Shown one piece after another: positions 7,423 to 12,544 of a DNA stretch of 12,544 bases. Position 1 is the first letter of the stretch, and each line of letters starts with the position of its first letter. The notes below the pieces were generated by a model. It was not told the DNA's origin. It saw nothing but the letters and a program-made list of their open reading frames with translations, and ran no database searches. Origin of the DNA: Firm-04 sp003446315 (GTDB taxonomy: Bacteria; Bacillota; Clostridia; Oscillospirales; Ruminococcaceae); NCBI GenBank assembly GCA_946530355.1, contig CAMNAB010000090.1, forward strand, positions 1-12,544, read 5' to 3'. Both the position numbers and the translations under genes were made by a program.

Positions 7423-8497
7423 AATCCAACCGGAGATCCGGTATTCGAATTGCTGGGAAGATACAAAAATCCTGTTAAAAGCGCTGCAGGTGCAGAAGGG
7501 TGAAACGGGGATTTCCGTGGCATCCGGCGGAGATAATACCTTTGCGCTGCTGCTGGGAGATCCGAAGAAAATCTATGCATTTGACCGGAATCCGGCGCAG
7601 CTTTGGACATGTGAGCTGAAAATGGCAGCCATGCGTCTGCTGGATTATGAAGATGTGCTGCGGCTGTTTGGCGTATGTGACGGTGACCGGCTTGCGCTGT
7701 ACCGGCGCGTGCGTCTGCTGATCTCAGATGCGGCACGCAAATATTTTGATGCGCATACAGAGCTTATCACAAACGGACTGATCCATGCCGGAAAGTTTGA
7801 GCGCTTTTTCGGGATATTCCGGCGGCAGGTGATTCCGCTGTTTTCCACGCGGGAGATTTTTGAGGAGTTTGCAGCGATGGATCATCCGGAAGAACAGCTT
7901 CGGTTTTTCAATCGCAGGATCAATCATGCAGGCTTGCGGATGATGTTCCGGATCTATTTCGGATATCGTGTGATGGGCAGGCTTGGGAGAGATCAAAGCT
8001 GTTATGCATATGTCGATGAAAAAGCGGAAAGCGGGGATGATATCCGGGAGCGATTTGCAGCCGGGATCGCGCAAACGGCAAATGCAAGAAATCCGTATAT
8101 GCAATATATCGTGACGGGTAATTTTACGCCGCGTGCACTGCCGCTGTATCTGCACCGGAATTGTTTTGAGATTATCCGTTATCGCCTTGACCGCATCCGG
8201 CTGGTGCGGGATGATCTGCTTTCTCTGGATGTGAAGGAGATTGATTTTGCGAATCTTTCGGATATTTTTGAATATATGAGCGAGGAAGCATTTGCAGATA
8301 ATGCGGCGGCACTTTCCAAAATGCTGAAAGCGGACGGCAGAGCAGCTTATTGGAATATGCAGAACCGGCGTTATCTGGATGACGCAGGCTTTCTGCGGGA
8401 CAGTGCGGCAGCAGCAGAATTGTTCCCGCAGAATCAGGCATGGTTTTATCGTGATTTTCTGATCTATCGGGGGCAGCGGCATGAGCAGGATCGCTGA
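7412..8497 (+). CDS. BtaA-like (DUF3419) SAM 3-amino-3-carboxypropyl transferase
   Basis: This 361-residue protein resembles BtaA, which transfers the 3-amino-3-carboxypropyl group of SAM to diacylglycerol in betaine-lipid synthesis. The matching blocks are IRYSNCWED (9-17; YPQIWED in Rhodobacter BtaA as I recall it), ISVASGGDNTFALL (34-47) forming the SAM-binding loop, and YAFDRNPAQLWTCELKMAAM (55-74), the second SAM-contact block. The late LPLYLHRNCFEIIRYRLDRI matches the LPPYLQASHYEAIRARAHRV region. No BtaB N-methyltransferase is in the window, so the acceptor may differ or the product may stay unmethylated. It starts inside the previous gene (11-base overlap) with AGGAGAG at 7401-7407, and its end overlaps the next gene by 17 bases. 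The family call is firm, the substrate unknown. Confidence 0.85.
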   Translation: MQHKIQPEIRYSNCWEDTKILLKALQVQKGETGISVASGGDNTFALLLGDPKKIYAFDRNPAQLWTCELKMAAMRLLDYEDVLRLFGVCDGDRLALYRRVRLLISDAARKYFDAHTELITNGLIHAGKFERFFGIFRRQVIPLFSTREIFEEFAAMDHPEEQLRFFNRRINHAGLRMMFRIYFGYRVMGRLGRDQSCYAYVDEKAESGDDIRERFAAGIAQTANARNPYMQYIVTGNFTPRALPLYLHRNCFEIIRYRLDRIRLVRDDLLSLDVKEIDFANLSDIFEYMSEEAFADNAAALSKMLKADGRAAYWNMQNRRYLDDAGFLRDSAAAAELFPQNQAWFYRDFLIYRGQRHEQDR

Positions 8498-9911
8498 TGC
8501 ATTTTTACAGGCATTTGCAGCAGGCGGAAGCGAAACGGCGGTGATCTATCGAAGAGGGAATCGCGTAAAACGACGCAGCTTCGCGGAATTGCAGCAGGAT
8601 GTGCAGCAGATGCAGGCATATTATCTGGCACACGGCATCCGGCGCGGCAAACGGCTGCTGGCATTCGCAGCGCCGTCATATGATTTATGTGTATGCATGA
8701 TCGCCGCGCTGCAAATCGGTGCCCCGATCATGTATGTAGACATCTGGGCAAAGCAGGAGAAACTGCGGCGGGTATTTGCAGATTATGCGCCGGATGCCGT
8801 GCTGGTATCCGGCAGAACGAAGTATCTGCGGCCGTTTTTCCGGGAGATCGGCAAAATCCGCAGGATCGTCCGCACAGACCGTTATCACGGGCAGAAACCG
8901 GATATGCAGCCGCATCGTCCGCTGCCGGAAGATACCACAGCGCTTCTGACGATGACAACAGGCTCGACCGGCACGCCGAAGATTGCAGTGCGCAGTCACC
9001 GGGATCTGCTGCATCAGTTGACACTGATCCACGATAATCTGGAACATGACGGCAAAGAAACGGTTCTGACGACTTCGTATATATATGTATTTGCGAATAT
9101 TTTATATGGCTTCACGACAGTCATGCCGAAGCTGAATCTTGGCAGGAGCAGCACCGGAAAGTGCAATCGTGTGCTGCGGTTGTTCCGGAATGAACCGGTC
9201 ACAATGCTGCTGACATCACCGGATTTCTGTCTGCGGACAGAGCCGGTATTTCCGCATCTTCGCAGAGTCTATTGCGGCGGTGCGATCCTGAATCTGCATG
9301 AAGCGCGGATCATAAAGCAGAAATATCGAAAATGCGCATGCACATTGATCTATGGCGCAACAGAATGCAGCATCATTGCATCAGCGGATCTGGATGCATA
9401 TATACAGGCGCTGGAGCAGCAGGGCAGGGCAATGCTCGGCATACCGGTGAAAGGGGTGCAGGTTCGTCTGACAGATACCGGTGAAATTCTGGTATCGAGT
9501 GCGGCGCTGCTGGAGCATTATCTGGTGCAGGATTCCGGCAAGGAAACCGACAGCAGCGGCGTTGTCTGGCATCACACCGGCGACATCGCGGAAGAAACAG
9601 ACGGTGTCTTGTATTATCTGGGCAAAACGGGCAGATATGTGACGGTATGCGGCAGACATCTTTACAGTAATGTGATTGAGCAGGCGATCACAGCGGCGGA
9701 TCCAACGATCCCGAAATGTGCGGTAATACAGCATAAAGGACGCATCAACGTCTTTTTACAGCATCCGCAGCCGCATGAAGAAACGGTCAGGAAGACATTG
9801 CGCTCCTTTGGCATCAATGCGCCGGTATTGCGGTGCATTGACAGGATCCCCTGCGATGTCAAGCATCATACCAAGATCAATTATGACAGATTAAAGGAGT
9901 ATTTGGAATGA
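8481..9911 (+). CDS. AMP-forming acyl-activating enzyme, OleC-like
   Basis: This 476-residue adenylate-forming enzyme has the ATP P-loop TTGSTGTPK (159-167), YGATE (291-295) and HHTGD with D368. Near its end, PCDVKHHTKINYDRL has K465 where the catalytic lysine of the mobile C-terminal domain belongs. That C-terminal block recalls the DVRHNAKIxREKL ending of OleC-type enzymes, which adenylate beta-hydroxy acids to close beta-lactones, more than it does ordinary acyl-CoA ligases. The resemblance is from memory and is not proof of lactone formation. The protein is soluble, with no signal peptide. It overlaps the BtaA-like gene by 17 bases, with only a G-rich stretch before its ATG, and overlaps the second ligase by ATGA. 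The likely role is activating a carboxyl group for transfer or cyclisation. Confidence 0.8.
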   Translation: MSRIADAFLQAFAAGGSETAVIYRRGNRVKRRSFAELQQDVQQMQAYYLAHGIRRGKRLLAFAAPSYDLCVCMIAALQIGAPIMYVDIWAKQEKLRRVFADYAPDAVLVSGRTKYLRPFFREIGKIRRIVRTDRYHGQKPDMQPHRPLPEDTTALLTMTTGSTGTPKIAVRSHRDLLHQLTLIHDNLEHDGKETVLTTSYIYVFANILYGFTTVMPKLNLGRSSTGKCNRVLRLFRNEPVTMLLTSPDFCLRTEPVFPHLRRVYCGGAILNLHEARIIKQKYRKCACTLIYGATECSIIASADLDAYIQALEQQGRAMLGIPVKGVQVRLTDTGEILVSSAALLEHYLVQDSGKETDSSGVVWHHTGDIAEETDGVLYYLGKTGRYVTVCGRHLYSNVIEQAITAADPTIPKCAVIQHKGRINVFLQHPQPHEETVRKTLRSFGINAPVLRCIDRIPCDVKHHTKINYDRLKEYLE

Positions 9912-11338
9912 AGACTTACGAGATCGACGCGCTTTTGGAAAACGGATTGCAGCATTTCCCGGAACATCCGTATATTTTTGAACGGGATGGAGCAGCATTT
10001 ACAGGCAGAACCTTCCGGACATTTGCAGAAGATGTGCGGCATACGGCGGCGGGGCTGCTGAAAATGGGGCTTGCGGGGAAAAATATCATCATGCTTGCAG
10101 CAAATTCCTATCAGTATATGATCGCAGATACTGCGATTATGGGATATGTCGGTGTGAGCTGTACCCTTTCGAAGGAATGGAAATCCGCAGATGTGATCCG
10201 TTCCGCGGAGATCCTGCATGCAGCGGCGATCCTATACGATGCAGAGCGTGCGGCAATTGCAGAAACGCTGAAACAGCAGTATCCGGAGATGCTATTTGTG
10301 CGGATTGAGACAATATTGGCGCTGCCGGCAGAACCGTCCGAGCAGATCATACCGCGCGGTGCAGAAACATGCTGCAAGATCATCTTTTCATCCGGCACAA
10401 CGGGCATGCCGAAAGCGGTCATGCTTTCGCAGCATCGGATGTATGCAAACTGGGAGAGTCTGTATTTGCGCACACCGTTCACGAAGGATGACAAAGATTA
10501 TTTGTTCCTGCCGCTGAGCCACACATACAGCGGCATCTGCAATTTCATGTATTCGCTCTGCACCGGCATGCAGGTTTATCTTTGCAGCGATACGAAAAAG
10601 ATCACTGAGGAATTGCAGATGGTCAAACCGACCGTATTCTGTGCAGTTCCGCTGATATACGAGCGCATATATGCGGCGTGTCAGGCAAACGGGATCCCGC
10701 CGGCACTTGCACTGGGCGGAAAGATCAAATATCTGTTTTGCGGCGGCGCATATTTCAAACCGGAGCTGCGTGCATATTTCAAAGGCGCGGGCTTAAATCT
10801 GCTGGAAGCCTATGGTTTGACGGAAACATCTTCGATCATCAGTGTGGAATACAGCAATTCGGATGATTTTGAATCGGTCGGAACGGTCATGGAATCGCAG
10901 GAGATCAAGATTGCGGATCCGGATGAAAACGGCATCGGCGAGATCATGGTGCGCGGAGAGAATCTGTTTGAAGGGTATTACGGCAATCCGGAAGCAACGG
11001 CAGCCGCATTTGATGAAGAAGGCTATTTCCGGACAGGTGATCTGGGCAAATGTGACGGCAGAAAACTCTGGTTACAGGGCAGAAAGCGCCGGATGATCCT
11101 GCTTTCGAACGGCGAAAATGTCTTTCCGGAAGAACTGGAAGCGAAGTATGCCGCATATCCGATGATTACAAAGGCAAAGGTATATGCGCAGGGCGGCGAG
11201 ATCCATGCAGCAATTTATGTATCTGCGCCGTGTGACGGGGAACAGATCACAGCAGAGGTGAATGAACTGCTGCCGCATTATGCCAAAATACGGCACACGG
11301 ATACCATACAAGACAGCATAGAAACAAGATTAAAATGA
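9908..11338 (+). CDS. AMP-forming long-chain-acyl-CoA-synthetase-like ligase
   Basis: This 476-residue protein is a second adenylate-forming enzyme, clearly different from its neighbour. It has the P-loop FSSGTTGMPK (160-169), YGLTE (302-306), YFRTGD (to D378), GRKRRMILLSNGENVFPEELE, and LPLSHTY in the middle; these suit fatty-acyl-CoA or acyl-ACP synthetases. The C-terminal domain is short: it ends DSIETRLK, so the conserved lysine of the usual TxGKIxR ending is either the very last residue (K476) or missing. The first half-reaction (acyl-AMP) should be possible; thioester formation could be impaired. It starts at an ATGA overlap with AAAGGAG at 9893-9899. No carrier protein gene is nearby, so the acyl acceptor may be CoA, a distant carrier or an amine. 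Confidence 0.85.
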   Translation: MKTYEIDALLENGLQHFPEHPYIFERDGAAFTGRTFRTFAEDVRHTAAGLLKMGLAGKNIIMLAANSYQYMIADTAIMGYVGVSCTLSKEWKSADVIRSAEILHAAAILYDAERAAIAETLKQQYPEMLFVRIETILALPAEPSEQIIPRGAETCCKIIFSSGTTGMPKAVMLSQHRMYANWESLYLRTPFTKDDKDYLFLPLSHTYSGICNFMYSLCTGMQVYLCSDTKKITEELQMVKPTVFCAVPLIYERIYAACQANGIPPALALGGKIKYLFCGGAYFKPELRAYFKGAGLNLLEAYGLTETSSIISVEYSNSDDFESVGTVMESQEIKIADPDENGIGEIMVRGENLFEGYYGNPEATAAAFDEEGYFRTGDLGKCDGRKLWLQGRKRRMILLSNGENVFPEELEAKYAAYPMITKAKVYAQGGEIHAAIYVSAPCDGEQITAEVNELLPHYAKIRHTDTIQDSIETRLK

Positions 11339-11360
11339 AGCAAATAGGAGGCTCACGATC

Positions 11361-11396
11361 ATGATTGGTAAGAAGAACGGGCAGGGGTGTGCATGA
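11361..11396 (+). CDS. 11-codon ORF coupled to azlC
   Basis: ATG at 11361 follows a strong ribosome binding site (AGGAGG, 11346-11351, 9 bases away) and reads 11 codons (MIGKKNGQGCA). Its TGA overlaps the azlC ATG as ATGA. The best ribosome binding site in this gap belongs to the small frame, not to azlC, which fits either translational coupling or a leader peptide. The codons show no run of one amino acid such as Ile, Leu or Val that would point to classical attenuation. No function is assigned. Confidence 0.4.
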   Translation: MIGKKNGQGCA

Positions 11397-12094
11397 GAAA
11401 CGGCGCATCATTCCGGCGCGGTCTGATGCATGGCATCCCGATCGCACTGGGTTATTTGTCGGTATCATTTGGCTTTGGAATACTGGCAGTCAAAAGCGGA
11501 TTGAGCGTCACGGAAGCGTCAATGATCTCTCTGCTGAATCTGACATCCGCAGGACAGGCAGCGGGCGTTGGTGTGATGGCGCATGGCGGTTCCCTTGCAG
11601 AAATGGCGCTGGTGCAGCTTACAATCAATATCCGATATGCATTGATGGCGCTGTCATTGTCGCAAAAACTGGACAAACGGTTCACATTGCCGCACCGGAT
11701 GCTTGCTGCATACGGCATTACGGATGAAATATTCGGCGTATGCGCGGCGCAGGAAGAACCGCTTGTGCCGGTATATATGTACGGCATGACGCTGATCGCT
11801 GCAACCGGATGGGTAACGGGAACATTTCTGGGTGCATTTGCCGGGGCGCTGCTTCCGCCGCCGGTGACTGCCGCATTAGGGATCGTGCTATATGGCATGT
11901 TTCTGGCGATCATTGTGCCGCCGGCGAAGAAACAGCGCAGTATCCTGTGTGTTGTGCTTGCCGCAGCCGCAATGAGTGTAGTCTGCAAATATCTGCTTCC
12001 GATGATCTCTGAGGGGTTCGCAGTTATCATATGTGCCGCAGCCGCATCGGTCTTGGGTGCACTGCTTTTCCCGCGAGAGGAGGAAGCTGAATGA
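11393..12094 (+). CDS. azlC: AzlC-family branched-chain amino acid permease, large subunit
   Basis: This 233-residue polytopic membrane protein is of the usual AzlC length. It has the family's early GIPIALGYLSVSFGFGILA, then NLTSAGQAAGVGVMA and LVQLTINIRYALMALSLSQ, and YGITDEIFG. About six or more hydrophobic spans follow, with a charged tail PREEEAE. With AzlD it forms a two-subunit exporter for branched-chain amino acids and analogues at the cytoplasmic membrane. The ATG at 11393 is chosen for its ATGA overlap with the small frame and a GGGG stretch before it; GTG at 11387 would add two residues. It lies 54 bases after the second ligase on the same strand, so it may be co-transcribed and export a product of the operon, but azlCD pairs are common and may be unrelated. 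Confidence 0.9.
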   Translation: MRNGASFRRGLMHGIPIALGYLSVSFGFGILAVKSGLSVTEASMISLLNLTSAGQAAGVGVMAHGGSLAEMALVQLTINIRYALMALSLSQKLDKRFTLPHRMLAAYGITDEIFGVCAAQEEPLVPVYMYGMTLIAATGWVTGTFLGAFAGALLPPPVTAALGIVLYGMFLAIIVPPAKKQRSILCVVLAAAAMSVVCKYLLPMISEGFAVIICAAAASVLGALLFPREEEAE

Positions 12095-12390
12095 GCAATG
12101 TGATCTATATTGCGGTGATGGCTGGTGTCACTTATCTGATCCGGGTGATCCCGTTCGGTTTCTTTCAAAAGAAGATCAAATCGCAGTTTTTGCGCAGTTT
12201 TCTGTATTATATTCCGTATGCTGTACTGAGTGCGATGACCATTCCGGCGATTTTTTACAGCACGGGCAATCCGGTGACTGCGCTTGCAGGGACGGCAGCG
12301 GCATTGGTGCTTGCATATTGCGGACTGCCGCTGATTGTTGTGGCACTAGCAGCGTCACTTGCAGCTTATCTGGTTGGATTGTTTCTATAA
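12091..12390 (+). CDS. azlD: AzlD-family branched-chain amino acid permease, small subunit
   Basis: This 99-residue hydrophobic protein is the usual length for AzlD. It begins with a span containing VTYLIRVIPFGFF, then the short basic loop KKIKSQFLRSFLYYIPYAVLS, and about three further spans ending at the C-terminus. It is the obligate partner of AzlC in this family. The start overlaps the azlC stop (ATGA) and has a strong site AGGAGG at 12078-12083, 7 bases away. It is the last gene of the run; a hairpin begins 4 bases after its stop codon. Confidence 0.9.
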   Translation: MSNVIYIAVMAGVTYLIRVIPFGFFQKKIKSQFLRSFLYYIPYAVLSAMTIPAIFYSTGNPVTALAGTAAALVLAYCGLPLIVVALAASLAAYLVGLFL

Positions 12391-12426
12391 AAAAACACCG
12401 CTGTATCGGTTGTGATACAGCGGTGT
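12389..12426 (-). terminator. Hairpin after azlD with intrinsic-terminator polarity on the minus strand
   Basis: A perfect 13-bp stem (12395-12407 with 12414-12426) closes a 6-base loop GGTTGT directly after azlD. Seven A residues precede it (12389-12395). Read on the minus strand this is stem then a T run, the classical intrinsic terminator for leftward transcription. On the plus strand the stem is followed by CAGTCAGT with no T run, so it may only weakly end, or stabilise the 3' end of, the azlD transcript. A bidirectional terminator whose right-hand T run has been displaced is possible. Confidence 0.65.
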
Positions 12427-12544
12427 CAGTCAGTCGAGAAATTTCCGGCGAAGCCGAAAAAAAAGTTTTGATCCAACTTTTTCAAAAGTTGGCGGGTTCT
12501 TAGGGCAGAGCCCTAAGTCGCACTCCGCAGAGTGCGAAACTCCT
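12427..12544. repeat. Cluster of adjacent palindromes, likely dispersed intergenic repeat
   Basis: Four small hairpins lie back to back. The first is 12442-12460, with CGGC/GCCG around a GAA loop plus flanking T/A pairs. The second is 12473-12492, a 9-bp stem from CCAACTTTT with a 2-base gap. The third is 12499-12517, an 8-bp CTTAGGGC stem with loop AGA. The fourth is 12518-12537, an 8-bp TCGCACTC stem with loop CGCA. An alternative 8-bp stem, 12460-12467 with 12475-12482, competes with the second. No credible gene is present. The look is that of a miniature, REP-like repeat of the kind I recall in Ruminococcus-like genomes; it runs off the window edge. Confidence 0.6.

Noticed and set aside
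435..11338. NRPS or PKS cluster
   Set aside because: The two ligases are stand-alone; no condensation, ketosynthase, thioesterase or carrier-protein sequence is present.
11452..12168. Minus-strand open frame opposite azlC/azlD
   Set aside because: It is a mirror of a clear AzlC family protein, is low-complexity Ser/Ala/Pro-rich, and has no family match.

Overview
The window looks like a chromosomal stretch from a gut-type clostridial Firmicute, probably Ruminococcaceae/Oscillospiraceae. The reasons are a cysteine synthase with the clostridial TSGNQG variant, an integrase fragment of the Arm-domain type common in Firmicute conjugative elements, good Shine-Dalgarno sites, and a hairpin-rich intergenic repeat at the right end. 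The repeat resembles ones I recall from Ruminococcus-like genomes. The taxonomy is inference; there is no rRNA or tRNA here.

Left edge (1-434): the end of a mobile element. A tiny ORF overlaps a 47-residue N-terminal fragment of a tyrosine integrase, followed by about 200 bp without a gene. This non-coding stretch holds three GTTGACC repeats and then a strong sigma-A-type promoter (TTGAAA, 17 bp, extended -10 TATAAT) with a palindrome over its -35 box.

Centre (435-11338): nine same-strand genes packed with gaps of 0-19 bp or overlaps of 4-17 bp, so very probably one operon. In order: a cysteine-synthase-family PLP enzyme; an APH/choline-kinase-fold phosphotransferase; a GNAT-type acyltransferase; a PP-loop ATPase of the N-acetyl-sugar-amidotransferase kind; a half-length UbiA-like membrane protein; a PEP-synthase/rifampin-phosphotransferase-like enzyme (ATP-grasp plus phosphohistidine domain); a BtaA/DUF3419 SAM-dependent 3-amino-3-carboxypropyl transferase homologue; and two different AMP-forming acyl-activating enzymes, the first OleC-like. 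I do not recognise this combination as a named pathway. It reads as a biosynthetic operon for a modified amino-acid or lipid-like molecule: acyl/carboxyl activation (two ligases), aminocarboxypropyl transfer from SAM (BtaA-like), ATP-driven phosphorylation or amidation (PEP-synthase-like, APH-like, PP-loop), acyl transfer (GNAT) and a PLP step. There is no NRPS, PKS or carrier protein in view and no BtaB methyltransferase.

Right end (11339-12544): an 11-codon ORF with a strong ribosome binding site overlaps azlC, followed by azlD; together these two form a branched-chain amino acid exporter-type permease that may export the product or be an independent function. A 13-bp hairpin follows azlD at once, but its A/T tract has the polarity of a minus-strand terminator. 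The window ends in a run of back-to-back small palindromes that looks like a dispersed repeat.
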